DNA from: Lineus longissimus | Taxonomy: Eukaryota; Nemertea; Pilidiophora; Heteronemertea; Lineidae | NCBI RefSeq assembly: GCF_910592395.1 | Contig: NC_088311.1 | Location: 10,110,501 to 10,174,500, forward strand | Length of the DNA: 64,000 nt | Direction of reading: 5' to 3' | Part shown: piece by piece, positions 46,887-57,788 of the stretch | Layout: the number at the start of each line of letters is the position of its first letter | How positions within the stretch are numbered: position 1 is the first letter of the stretch | Program-made: the position numbers and the translations under genes | Notes under the pieces: model-generated | Told to the model about the DNA's origin: nothing | Database searches by the model: none | The model's input: the letters and a program-made list of their open reading frames with translations, nothing else

Positions 46887-47644
46887 ACAAGAGGCCCAAG
46901 GGCCTGGCGCTCAGCTGAAATATATGAACATGGAAAGTACCCGATAGATCTCTTTCAACCTCAGTTTTGTCAATATATCAGGCAAACATACCAAAGTAAA
47001 AAGACTTTTAAATGGTGACAAATATGCCACTTATTAGTCAAATCTAAGTGCCTGAGCCAGGCTGACCTTGAAAAGTAGGTCAAATAGAAAGCCCATGTGA
47101 TATCATGTAAAGGAGACTTATTGTACACCAACCATAAAATTCATGTCACTCTGGATACAGCAAAGGCTTTAAAATAGAAAAAAAAAACCAAGATGGCCGC
47201 CCACCAAATTATTCAAAAAAGTAAAGAAAATGTATTTACAAGTGAAAAAAGTAAAAATTAAAAAAAAAAAAATTGACCCGAAGTGGGATTGGAACCCACA
47301 ACCTTCAGAGTCATACAAGAGCGGGAAATTCAAATCAAGCTTAAACTAGGTCAACACAGATTTTGGCTCAGTAACGCCAACTGGTAGTATCAATCAAAAC
47401 TACTCTTAGTAGTTTCAAGACCTACATGCATGCGGTCCTTTTCAACTTTATTTCAAGCTTCAATCTGCTTGAATAAAGCGCCAAAAAATTGTTTTGTGAT
47501 TTAGGCTTTTTGCCCCCTGGTGGCCAAACTGTTAATCCTGCCGGACCCACACTTGGTCTATTCAGGAGTCCTGAAGGGTCTAAATGGCTTATAGGGAAAA
47601 TCTATCGCCTATCCGCCATAGTTTTGAAACGTGCCTGTTTAACG

Positions 47645-47683
<39 letters not shown>

Positions 47684-47742
47684 GGACATTCATTCTACCA
47701 TTTACTCATATGAATAGCTCAGCTTGTCAGCTGAGCTAAAAA
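46887..47742 (+). mobile_element. Helentron-like (HINE/pearl-like) element, subfamily with (GACA)n
   Basis: The 5' end has a palindrome GGCCCAAGGGCC followed by CGCTCAGCTGA. The 3' end has GAAACGTGCC, a (GACA)n run (47645-47682), then a hairpin AGCTCAGCT-TGTC-AGCTGAGCT (47716-47737) followed by AAAAA. The 5' CTCAGCTGA is the complement of the hairpin arm, i.e. subterminal inverted repeats. It shares internal phrases with the 48.3-kb element (GCCCCCTGGTGGCCAAAC, GAAACGTGCC, CCTTGAAAAGTAGGTCAAAT). This modular structure fits non-autonomous Helentrons. No coding capacity. Confidence 0.65.
47276..47330 (-). other. tRNA-like B-box remnant
   Basis: The minus strand reads GGTTGTGGGTTCCAATCCCA followed by CTTCGGGTCAA and a T-run. 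GGGTTCCAATCCC is a good pol III B-box/T-arm and the T-run would terminate pol III, but acceptor and D arms are not recognisable. A tRNA-derived SINE fragment inside the Helentron-like element is possible. Confidence 0.3.
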
Positions 47743-47826
47743 GGTTATATAACCTTGGTAAATGGGGAAAAATTGGTTATTTTGAGAGTACGCCCAATTG
47801 TCACGTGATGACGCGCTCTCAGGGTT

Positions 47827-48232
47827 ATCCTAAACAGCGTCCACAAGCGTCCACCAGCGTCCACCAGGTTTAAAGTCATGAAAACAAAATTAAATGGTCT
47901 TAAACGAAATAAGCAGGCCATTTGACACATTTCTTGAACACTTCATGACATTTGTGTATAAGATAAAAGAGCTGTTGTCTAAAATGTACAAGCGTCCACC
48001 ACCTAGCCGGGGGCCATCTTGGATTCAACTTGGAGGAAATGATAGGGCTTCAAGTAACAGTATGCTGGTACATTTTAGACAATAACTCCCTTATCATGCA
48101 CACAAACCTCATGAAATGTTTAGAACATGATTAAAATGGCCTGCTAATTTCGTTAATGATGGTTAAATTTTATTTGGATGACTTTAAACATGACTTTTAA
48201 CCTGGTGGACGTTGGTGGACGCTGTTTAGGAT
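47827..48232. mobile_element. Foldback element, arms 163/165 bases, loop 78
   Basis: Left ATCCTAAACAGCGTCCACAA...GTCTAAAATGTAC (47827-47989); right GTACATTTTAGACAATAACT...GCTGTTTAGGAT (48068-48232). The arms pair along their full length with scattered mismatches. The arm ends contain AGCGTCCACCA repeats, one of which also appears in the loop (AAGCGTCCACCACC). Confidence 0.88.
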
Positions 48233-48340
48233 GACCGCGCAAATGACCCGCCACCACAGTGTGTGTCCCCAGCACCCAATTACAGGGGCCTGACAACCCT
48301 TCCCCTGGGGAAAACGTTGATCTTTTGTGGTTTGATAAAT

Positions 48341-49377
48341 GAAATGGCCAGGGCCATTGTGCTCACCTCATGTGGAGGAAAGATGGATAAAGAGCATGGT
48401 ATTGTGTCATGTAGTGTTAGGTTTGATGTAGGTCCAAGCAATTACAATTTCCCCAAAATGGCCAATTTACAGTACATTCGACCTCTGTGACCTTGAAAAG
48501 TAGGTCAAATCAAAGAAGACCCGGGTGACACATTAAATGGTTGTTAGAATTAGATGTACCTATGATATAAAATTGGTGCCAATCGGGCAAGTCATTACTA
48601 GGAATAATGGCATTTTGAAGAATTTAGGATTTGGCCCCCTCCCTGGAGGCCAAACGGCAAATCAGATCGTACCAAACTTCGGTACCTGAGATCACCTGAC
48701 CAAGGGGTACATGTGTACTTAATTTGTGATCAATAGTCATTGCAGTTAAGAAACGTGCCATAGTTACGACCTGACGGCGAATTTACGCCATTTGACCTCT
48801 GTGACCTTGACAAGAAGGTCAAATTAAAAACCTGTGTGACATATACTGTATGGTGGTTAGATGTACCCATGATATCAAATTGGTGGCAATCGGGGAAGAA
48901 GTTAAGGAATAATCACATTTTTAAGGTTTTTGGATTTTGCCCCCTGGTGGTCAAGTGATGAATCATATTGGACCAAACTTCGGTCCCTGAGATCACCTGA
49001 CTAAGGGGTAAATGTGTACCAAATTTGGTATCAATAGTCATTGCAGTTTAGAAACGTGCCATCGTTACATCCTAACGGCCAATTTCCACCATTTGACCTC
49101 TGTGACCTTGAAAAGGAGGTCAAATCAAAAACCCGGAGGATATATGATGCACCTTTGCTAGAAGTACCTACCATATTTTTTTCAAAATTTCCCGACTACT
49201 ATTAAGGGAGATATTGCATATTTTCACTTTTAACGTTTGGCCCCCTGGTGGCCAAACCATGAAACGAATCGGACCGAAACTTGGTCTCCAAGGTGTCATT
49301 ACATAAGGGTACATGTGTACCAAGTTTCAACTCAATAGCTCTAACAGTTACGAAACGTGCCCTGCTAACGGACGACG

Positions 49378-49412
<35 letters not shown>

Positions 49413-49481
49413 ACGACGACGACGGACGACGGACGCCACGGTATGGGATAAGCTCACCTCTGCTAAGAGGTGAGCTAAAAA
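48341..49481 (+). mobile_element. Helentron-like element, copy 1 (1.14 kb)
   Basis: Starts GAAATGGCCAGGGCCATTGT then GCTCACCTCATG: a perfect palindrome ATGGCC-AG-GGCCAT and the motif GCTCACCTC. Interior: about three diverged repeats of a roughly 300-base unit containing TTTGACCTCTGTGACCTTGA, GGCAATCGGGCAAG-like, GCCCCCT...GAGGCCAA, and GAAACGTGCC. The 3' end: (GAC)n at 49370-49435, GCCACGGTATGGGATA, a hairpin with 10-base arms AGCTCACCTC / GAGGTGAGCT (49451-49476) and AAAAA. The 5' GCTCACCTC equals the hairpin arm, giving subterminal inverted repeats. No ORF. Confidence 0.8.
49381..49435 (+). repeat. (GAC)n microsatellite of copy 1
   Basis: GACGAC runs with interspersed GGAC. It follows GTGCCCTGCTAACGGACGAC as in the other copies; its length differs between copies. 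Confidence 0.9.
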
Positions 49482-49583
49482 TTGGGTGCTAAAACCTATC
49501 CATCAACCATCTTGAGAATCCCAGGTATGTATGGGCATGTTCTGATGATAGGCCTATCCCATGATTCGATTCATAAGGCGCGT

Positions 49584-50060
49584 CACTGCACGAAATGGGT
49601 TGAAATACTGAGTTACTTCTGTTATACTGTGATCAGTATTCTAGCTGTGATATGTGTTATGCTTACAATATACTGGGATATACTGAGATGTTGTATATTT
49701 CGAATATAATGATCAGTATATCACAGCATATTCTTTACCCCTAGTATACCACGATGTATATCCCAGTATACTAGGTTTATTCGTATCAATGTGTTATACT
49801 GAAGAAAAATATGCAATTATATGGGAAAAGAAATGCGATAATATAACACATGATATCATGGAATCTGTGCTATATAGAATACAAACTTGAGAAATGCTGC
49901 GTCAGTATTTCATAGGAAATGTAAGTATATCCTCCCCCATTCCTCCCCTTGTTAATGTGCATTCTGGGATTGAGTATCAATGTGATATATTAAGTTCTAT
50001 TTCAAGATATGCTGCATTAAAAGTTGTTGGATGAAGTAGTGTACTGTTAAAATACTGTCA
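49584..50060. repeat. Left TATACTG/CAGTATA subterminal array
   Basis: ATACTG or CAGTAT occurs many times (for example ATACTGGGATATACTGAGAT, GATCAGTATATCACAG, CCCAGTATACTAGG). Confidence 0.8.
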
Positions 50061-51342
50061 CAGTATTACAAATGGAACTCTCTCATCGTTTTTACTTGGA
50101 TGTTATGGGCGTGTGATCGCCACTAGATGCCAGTGCGATTGCCGAGAGCGTGAAGACAAAGGCACAATGACCTGTCCTCAGTTTTGGGGTACTAAACTGG
50201 CGAGGTGGACGGGTTAAGGGCGAACTACGAACATTTGGCTAACCTAACACTGAAGGTTCGTAATTTTCGACTTACATATTATAGGCCTTCTTCCCCAAAA
50301 CTGGCCTGAGTAGCTTAGAACAGCTAAGGATTAGGCCTACTGATGGCACTGAACGACAATGGTTTAGGGACAGTTTAATTTTGCCCCTTGAAATACTGCA
50401 GAGACACTGCAGCTCAGGACAGAACTCTGTTCGGTTTTATTTAAAGGGGTACGCCATTCGTTATTAGTTGTGGTCCAGTTAGAAATAGAAATCCACTGAT
50501 ACATCATAATGACGTAGTACAGTTACATGTATGCAGACAAATCTGCTGTCATGTGGTTCTAACCACCGACGAGTGTGCGAGGCCGGCCGGGAAGGAGGGT
50601 ACGACGTACTGACTCCGGATATTCGAGGAAGGGGATACATTATAGTATTCAATGTAATCAGGTGCCTCCCATATCGTTGACCATGATTATGAATTAAAAC
50701 TTAAAGAAATATAAAAATATAAATTGTGGCACCACGAAACACCCCCTTTCCCGACTTCTAGGTACGCGCTTTGACATTATATGTCATATCATACATGTAG
50801 TTTGTGTACATTATACATGTAATTATATAGTACATGTATATGGCATTTCTAGGCCAGATTGATTGTCGCTGCCCAACCCTATATTATTGTACAATCTCCC
50901 CCCCCCCCCCCGATCTCAACTATCTTTTATCCCTCAATATATGTAGGCCTACTTCCTTTCTGTATCAAACATTCATATTTGGCAACATTAAAATGACTCT
51001 ATTTAGGCAGCATGTAGCCTGGTAGGCGCGATAAAGCACAGTCTCCAAGCGGGGGCTCCGCCATCTCACAGTAGATCAACCTACCAATGCAAAAGTTTGG
51101 GAAAAGGACGATCTACAACTCTCCTCCTTTTTAATATATAATAGGTACTTTTTGGCATACTTTCATCGCAACAGGCGCACGTTTTCCATTTGTACTCTCT
51201 GGCGGGCACCCGCCTCGCCAACCGCCTTGCATCATCGTCCATGACGTCAGCAGTGGCGGGAATGTACAATGTAGGCTAACGGTCACTTGAACTCTAGAAG
51301 TGAGAGTACCTACATCGCACTGCTGCTGTTCCGATTTTTAAG
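50061..51342. other. 5' flank of the six-exon gene, non-coding
   Basis: No ORF supported. Contains TAGGCCTA-type palindromes at about 50330 and 50943, a C-run at 50900-50911 and repeated TACATGTA phrases (50780-50840). The gene's promoter should lie in the last few hundred bases, but no clear TATA box or initiator could be picked. Confidence 0.4.
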
Positions 51343-53718
51343 ATGGCTAACATTCAAGGAAGATTTTACAGTACTCCGACATCGTCGAGGAACAATCGGG
51401 GAGGCTCTACGACAAGCAGGTCTGAAGGTTCACGATCTGCCGGGACGAGGGATGTCATTAGAGACGTATTCCAAGACAATATGGATGCGTTAATTGATGG
51501 GGTGACCAAATGTATTGAAACTCTTGGCGAAAAAGTAAGTGATAGTAGTTTTCTCGTAATAATTCCTAGTACCATGCAGGATCACATAGATACATTCTGC
51601 TGTGCGGCCAACGGGGGCTATCAATTTTTAATCTCTCTAGAACTGTTATTAATGCTTTATTGAAAGTTTTTCTAACCGCACCATTCATACGTGTAGTAGC
51701 AACTACCTAGTGTATGCAGCCATCAGCCAAGACAACGACGAAGGCAACGCAGCAGGCATCATATCACAGGATACACGCATCATGATGCAACTTGCGAAAA
51801 TGATTCCTCGTTCCTAGTTGGCCTCAAATATTATATGAGTTATATCATGAATGTAGCTTATGCATTGGGAACAAGGTCGCCTACCTGTAAGTGGAGTGGC
51901 TGGGGTTACATAATATAACGTGAGTCGAGAAGCTGGCTTTGGTCTGTGTGTTTGTCAATTTTGTTAACCATCGTTACCCAAGTACGCAAAAACAAACTGG
52001 TTAATTACCTGCATTTGGTTTGATCGTGTCGGAAAAGAAAAGAAAGAAATTTTGTTAAAATGTTTCGCCGACCTTTTTTGGACTTTGAATTTTACTCTGT
52101 CTTTATAGATGAAACAGGGATTCGACCGACTTGGTCAAAAAATCAAAGGTCTGAGCGAGCGGCTTACGGACATTGAGGACCGCACAGTCCAAATGGAGCA
52201 GCGGCTCACGGTGGAGACTGATGGGGCAGGGGCAGAAGGTGCAGCAAGAGTGCAGAGGAGAGGAAAGACTCCGACCGCAATTAAGGTAAAATTATATCAG
52301 TTACTTTCAGAATGTTTAAAATGGAGGGGAGGGGTTCTCCAAACTAGGATTTTGGAAATGAGGGCAAATGACATGATAATAATGTGTTGCCTGGGCATCT
52401 GAAGGCATCCTGAAAACCTTTGTTTCCCCGTTGAGCGCTTCATGAGCAACTGCAACGGACTAACATCTACTAGTACTCAATATCACAAAAATAATATCAT
52501 TTACATGTAATGCAAGCATAGCAATTCATTTGATGTCTACAAGTCAGAATCTTACGGTAATTCACTGTTCATCAGACGAATGAAACAATGCACTCATCAT
52601 CTCAATGTCATCATCATCATCGTCATCACTACATTACTATCGCCATTGCCAATTGTTTCCTTCTATTATTTTCAGACTGCTGTACACGCATGCTACAATG
52701 CTGAGGGAAATGAACTGCAGTATAATGTCAATGAAACGTAAGTACCGTGTTGTGTAAATTGATGAATTGATACGCTATACAGCCTCCCACCGGTGTATGC
52801 CACCATAAATGAAATGGCCAGGGCCATTGTGCTCACCTCATGTGGAGGAAAGATGGATAAAGAGCATGGTATTGTGTCATGTAGTGTTAGGTTTGATGTA
52901 CCTATGATATAAAATTGGTGCCAATCAGGCAAGTAATACTAGGAATAATGGCATTTTGAAGAATTTACGATTTGGCCCCCTCCCTGGAGGCCAAGCGGCA
53001 AATCAGATCGCACCAAACTTCGGTACCTGAGACCACCTGACCAAGGGGTACATGTGTACTTAATTTGTGATCAATAGTCATTGCAGTTAAGAAACGTGCC
53101 ATAGTTACGGCCTGACGGCCAATTTACGCCATTTGACCTCTGTGACCTTGATAAGAAGGTCAAATTAAAAACCTGTGTGACATATATTGTATGGCGGTTA
53201 GATGTACCCATGATATCAAATTGGTGGCAATCGGGCAAGAAGTTAAGGAATAATCAAATTTTTAAGGTTTTTGGATTTTGCCCCCTGGTGGTCAAGTGGT
53301 GAATCATATTGGACCAAACTTCGGTCCCTGAGATCACCTGACTAAGGGGTAAATGTGTACCAAATTTGGGATCAATAGTCATTGCAGTTTAGAAACGTGC
53401 CATCGTTACATCCTAACGGCCAATTTACACTATTTGACCTCTGTGACCTTGAAAAGGAGGGCAAATCAAAAACCCGGAGGATATATGATGCACCTTTGCT
53501 AGAAGTACCTACCATATTTTTTTCAAAATTTCCCGACTACTATTAAGAGAGATATTGCATATTTTCACTTTTAACGTTTGGCCCCCTGGTGGCCAAACCA
53601 TGAAACGAATCGGACCGAAACTTGGTCTCCAAGGTGTCATTACATAAGGGTACATGTGTACCAAGTTTCAACTCAATAGCTCTAACAGTTACGAAACGTG
53701 CCCTGCTAACGGACGACG

Positions 53719-53750
<32 letters not shown>

Positions 53751-55299
53751 ACGACTGACGCCACGGTATGGGATAAGCTCACCTCTGCTAAGAGGTGAGC
53801 TAAAAAGCTGCCTCGGCAACTAATTTTAAGATGCGAATTACTCTTTCATCATGCTCCATTAGATGTAAAATGCAGTCAAACGGTACGTTTTTTAATCTGA
53901 TGACACTTGTTTTTCACGCCCGGGTCCATGTCGCTGCAAGTGATATTCCACAGTCAAGCAATTTTACCTTTACTTTTTCAGTTTCAAGAGTCTCCACAAT
54001 GAAAAAGTGTCGGCTCACATATCGGCCGTGGTCCGCCAAGCCCAAAATGAGGCCCCATTGGATACGATCAGAGGTAAGATCGATGAGCTCCAGGTGATTT
54101 TGTACCAGTTGCCAGTGCTCATTATCTTCTATCGCAGTGGACCGCACTTGTAATCTATTCATTAGATACATAGATGTACTGTTTTTATTTCAGTGTCGGC
54201 CCAGCGCTTGTTCACCAGCCGGAAAAGGGCGGCGAAGGAGAGGGAAATGTCAGAGGAAGCGGCTACCACCAACAAGATGTTAAAGACTGTCAGATCGAGG
54301 AAGAAGCGGGTAAGATGAATATTAATGTTTGCATTATTCGACCCTCTTTGACTTCGAATTCACTGATGAGGACACTGGTTCGTTGGCTGGTTGGGCTTAG
54401 CCAATGTGTACTGTTAATTTGGTAGCCGAAGTGGACTGTTTTGTTGCCTTAATTACAATTACATGCACTTTCACACTTGTAAGAATCCATCCCAAAAGAA
54501 AAAACATTGCCAACTGACGACAAAGACAATAATGAAGAAAATCAACAACACTATAAACTGGTCGGCAGTTTCTTTTGGGTTTGAGATCTTTTACAGTGGT
54601 GCTGTAACAAAATATGACAGGGTGGTGGAGGGGGGGGGGATTTCATGGAGAGCAGCATGACTTTTTTGCAAACATTTCTACAAGTTTAACCAACAGGAAT
54701 ATAGCTCCTCGACTGATGTTATGGGTAATCGACCACAGAACAGTAATGTTGGAATGGGGAGAAACTCTTACACAAGGTAGACAGCAGATCAACACAGTCT
54801 GAATCTCGTTGCGCCATTTGTCCACGTCTTTTTCAGCCTGGACTCTACATTTCCTCGGGTCCATTCACAAAACCTTTCCAAAAAGGCTAAGGAAGGAGTT
54901 ACCCTACCCCTCTGCACACAGAAATTCCCATTTTCACCTATATATAGCATTTACTTATTTTTCTTACAGATGTTCCATTGTTGATAGCAGCCATGTTTGT
55001 GATCAAATAGAACAGTCGTGAATATTCAATTGATGTTATTATCATTACTATCATTTCAGCTTTTCCAGTCGAGGAGCCGACACCTACGAGGGGCGGAGGA
55101 GAAAGATCTATGGGATAAGGTGAAGGAGCAGGACATGTCCGCTGAGGAGGACGCCGAGGATGGAGAAGAGAAAGTCCTGCGGCGGATTTCCAACGCAAGA
55201 AAGAGAAAGCCAGAGGTGAACGAACTAGTCGCAGTATTGGACTCACGAATGGATGCCAATACTGAGTGGAACAGTGCCCCGAAACTGCGACGGATTTGA
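51343..55299 (+). CDS. Six-exon gene for a 292-residue basic, coiled-coil-like protein
   Basis: Exons 51343-51534, 52109-52285, 52676-52737, 53982-54073, 54194-54309, 55060-55299; all borders are AG/GT, phases 0-0-2-1-0 match, total 879 bases, one stop at the end. Residues 1-64: S/R/G-rich then IRDVFQDNMDALIDGVTKCI. 65-123: helical, coiled-coil-like (FDRLGQKIKGLSERLTDIED). 124-185: compact segment (TAVHACYNAEGNELQYNVNE ... VSAHISAVVRQAQNEAP). 186-230: strongly basic (LFTSRKRAAKERE ... VRSRKKR), then acidic (EEDAEDGEEK) and ending ARKRKPEVNELVAVLDSRM. No catalytic motif. Located centrally in the CACTA-like element, it could be a TnpA-like DNA-binding accessory protein; that role is inference. 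Similar uncharacterised proteins seem to exist in marine invertebrates, but I cannot name the family. Confidence 0.85.
52811..53806 (+). mobile_element. Helentron-like element, copy 2 (1.0 kb), in intron 3 of the six-exon gene
   Basis: Same 5' palindrome, internal units, (GAC)n (53709-53750) and 3' hairpin (53776-53801) as copy 1. It lacks a block of about 130 bases present in copies 1 and 3, between two GATGTA motifs (GATGTAGGTCC and GATGTACCTAT), a microhomology deletion. Sequence otherwise nearly identical to copy 1 by eye. Confidence 0.85.
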
Positions 55300-55499
55300 A
55301 AATTAAGATCTTGTGTAAATGAAATCAAGTACATGTAAGGAAACATGAAATATAAAAATAAAATTCAATGAAGATTAAGAATTTTTTTGTGGAGTTATTT
55401 CCATGCACATGCTTTACGGATAAAAGGCAAATCGGTTGGACGTGTGCATACCACGTATCCATACCACTACCCCCCCCCCCACCCCCGCCACCCCCCCTA
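55300..55499. other. 3' flank of the six-exon gene
   Basis: AATAAA-like signal near 55358 (AAAATAAAATTC), about 60 bases after the stop, suitable for polyadenylation. A C-run with CACC repeats lies at 55470-55500. Confidence 0.5.
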
Positions 55500-56091
55500 C
55501 CCCGAGCGGCAGTCACTGGAATATACTGACATATGTTCAGATAATTTACACATAATACTCAAGGATATGTACATAATTCCCATCATACTACAGGATATCC
55601 CCACCATCATTGGAATACACTGAAATATAATGGGATATCTCGACGGAACCGGACGATATGCTGGAATATATCCGAATAATCAACTCATTATACTAAAGGA
55701 CACGTAAATAATTCCCATTATACTGCAGGATATCTGGTCAATATCTGTCAGCATGTCTGAATACATCCCATGATACGGCCAGTATACGGCAAGTATACGG
55801 TCAGTATTACTGACATATACTGACCTATACTGGCATAGAATAATGCGATATACTGTGCGTATAATGTGATTTCCCCAAGAATATTGTCAATATATTGTGG
55901 TATACTGCGTTATACTGTGAGAATATTGGAAAATATTGAGTCATTATAACACATGGTTACAAATGTTCCGGATCATTTGATATACTGACATTGCACTGAC
56001 TCATGATACTTGAAGTATCCTACCAGTATTTCTCATTCTACGTCATAACATGCCTTATATACTGAAATATATTGTCTCATTTCGTGCAGTG
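55500..56091. repeat. Right TATACTG/CAGTATA subterminal array
   Basis: Dense ATACTG, CAGTAT and TATACGG motifs (for example CATATACTGACCTATACTGG, GCCAGTATACGGCAAGTATA) up to the terminal TCATTTCGTGCAGTG. Confidence 0.8.
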
Positions 56092-56094
56092 CGT

Positions 56095-57240
56095 AATAGC
56101 TAGCTTCCTTGGCTGGGTGTGGAGGAGAGTGGTTATAAAAGGCGACCAAAACATACATACCACGGTTGACGCACCATGATGACCATGGCGGCTCGCCATC
56201 TACGCATAGGCCTACGGTGGTCTTGCTCGCCACTTAGGCCTACACAAATTGGCATATTGTTTTCAAAAGGAATTTGTGCGCGCATGACTTTGCACGCCAC
56301 TGCTCGCCAGGCACTCTCCATGATGCGTCAATCCTCCTATAGCATGCAAAACATTACATGATCTTTTCTGGGGCTGGAAGCCGGGCTAGGGTTCAGCCCT
56401 GTTCGCTGTTAGGCCTAATAGGCTGTAGGCGGCGGGCCCTATATGTCCGTTCCCCTCTCCCTCCAGTCCAGGCCTGGTTCTAAGCCTGCCCTAGGCCTAG
56501 AGCCCTAGCCGGTTACAGTAACTAAAACTAAAGTATTTTTAACCAGCATGACCAGAAAGTGGCGAGTTTAGGTTCCGATGTCGTGAAGGTGGTGACTTTA
56601 CGTCCCTCAACATTTGTATTTACATTGTAGTATCAAATGCGAGTTTAAAGCACTAATCTGAAACGAAATGAGATCCTTGCTAGACCACCAAGTAATGTAC
56701 GCGCCCTCCCCCCCTCACTCCCTCAATTATTCATGTATTTTCCTTTTGTTACAGCTTCTAAAGTCCAAGGAGACAAGGAGGCTCTCACTTTAGCAAAATG
56801 GTAGAGGTTTAAGCTCCATGAGTGGGTACCGCCGAGGGGCCCCGATTAAAACCCCTGGACTGACACATCCGGACTCGCAACTGTTCTTGTGTACGGCTTG
56901 TGTACGATTCATTCATTCATACGGCTCAGGATTTTTTTTCAGCCTTGGCCGTACATTAAATGCGTATCACTGTCGACGGTAAATCGATTTACCATCGACC
57001 GGTGTTCCACAGTGCGTAAGTTCGACCTCAACAATTTTATGTTAATTACGTGTTTTAATTATACTTTACATTTTACAGTTTAATCAATGTTTTGTCTGAT
57101 TATTGTTAAGGGGAATGTTCTGTATGTCAATTATGTGTTTTAATAATACTTTACATTTTACAGTTTAATCAATGTTTTGTCTGATTATTTTTAAGGCGAA
57201 TGTTCTGTATGTTCTGTAAAGGAAGGCCTATGGTAAAATT
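56095..57240. other. Mostly non-coding stretch within the outer element
   Basis: Several TAGGCCTA palindromes (56203, 56235, 56410, 56500). A possible acceptor TTTTGTTACAG at 56755 opens ASKVQGDKEALTLAKW, too short to call. A 70-base phrase (ATTACGTGTTTTAATTATAC...TGTCTGATTATT) is duplicated in tandem at 57045-57195. Confidence 0.45.
57045..57215 (+). repeat. Tandem duplication, unit about 74 bases
   Basis: GTGTTTTAATTATACTTTAC...TTGTCTGATTATT...GAATGTTCTGTATG occurs twice in a row. Confidence 0.8.
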
Positions 57241-57778
57241 GGTGGCCCAGGCCCTGCAATGGCAATTAACACCAAGGGAAGGCCACTACTGCAACACCAC
57301 TGGGAAGGCTACTACTGCAACACCACTGACAGGCTACCACTACTGCAACACCACTGGAAGGCTACTACTGTATTACTACTGGAGAGCCAATGCCCCTATT
57401 TGGCGTGCAGTAGGTCATCAGTAGCTCATTATCATAATGGCAGTAGTACTACAGTAGCTCATTTAAATATTATGCACCCAACTGTTAAACTACTGATGGG
57501 CTACTGTGATGCTACTGCGCACATCTAATTAGCTACTGCAGCACTACTGTAGAGATAATTTGGATTCATAATGAGGGTGTCAGTAGCTTTCCAGTGGACT
57601 GCTGGAAAGCTACTGACCTTTGATGTCAGTGGTATTGCAGTGGACTACTCGAAAGCTACTGATAGTTGATGACAGTAGTACATCAGTGGACTACTGACAT
57701 GTACATTTACATGTACATTTCTTGACTACTGAAAGGCTGCTGCAGAACTACTGAAAAGCTGCTGCGTTTCGGTAGGGG
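57240..57778. repeat. Right subterminal CTACTG/CAGTAG array
   Basis: About thirty CTACTG/CAGTAG-type hexamers, including CTACTGCAACACCACTGG repeats and CAGTGGACTACTG, ending in the inverted terminus CTGCGTTTCGGTAGGGG. Confidence 0.85.
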
Positions 57779-57788
57779 CCCCTCTCAG

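Larger units (their letters stand above)
49584..56091. mobile_element. EnSpm/CACTA-like DNA transposon, 6.5 kb, with 3-bp duplication
   Basis: Terminal inverted repeats CACTGCACGAAATG are perfect over 14 bases (49584-49597 and 56078-56091). They are flanked by CGT on both sides (49581-49583, 56092-56094), a 3-base target duplication. Inside each end are about 500 bases rich in TATACTG/CAGTATA in both orientations. CACTG termini, a 2-4-base duplication and dense subterminal motifs are the hallmarks of EnSpm/CACTA elements. It carries a six-exon gene and a Helentron-like insertion in intron 3. No CACTA-type DDE transposase is visible, so it is probably non-autonomous or incomplete. Confidence 0.7.
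44148..57778. mobile_element. Candidate 13.6-kb DNA transposon with CAGTAG-rich subterminal arrays
   Basis: The left end CCCCTACCGAAACGCAGTAG (44148) and the right end CTGCGTTTCGGTAGGGG (57762-57778) are inverted copies. Each is followed inward by about 450-550 bases dense in CTACTG/CAGTAG in both orientations, including CCAGTGGACTACTG on the left and CCAGTGGACTGCTGG on the right. No other place in the window has such arrays. No target duplication is evident. Interior: unassigned sequence, an ORF on the minus strand, four other mobile elements and the nested 6.5-kb element. No DDE transposase recognised, so it is non-autonomous or of unknown type. Confidence 0.55.

Noticed and set aside
47276-47330. 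Functional tRNA gene
   Set aside because: Only a B-box/T-arm and T-run are visible; no acceptor stem, D arm or convincing anticodon arm.
53543-53782. Arginine-run minus-strand frame (also at 63630-63917)
   Set aside because: The R-run is the (GAC)n microsatellite of the Helentron-like element read backward.
53914-54171. 85-codon minus-strand frame
   Set aside because: Antisense to exon 4 of the six-exon gene, whose splice phases are consistent on the plus strand.
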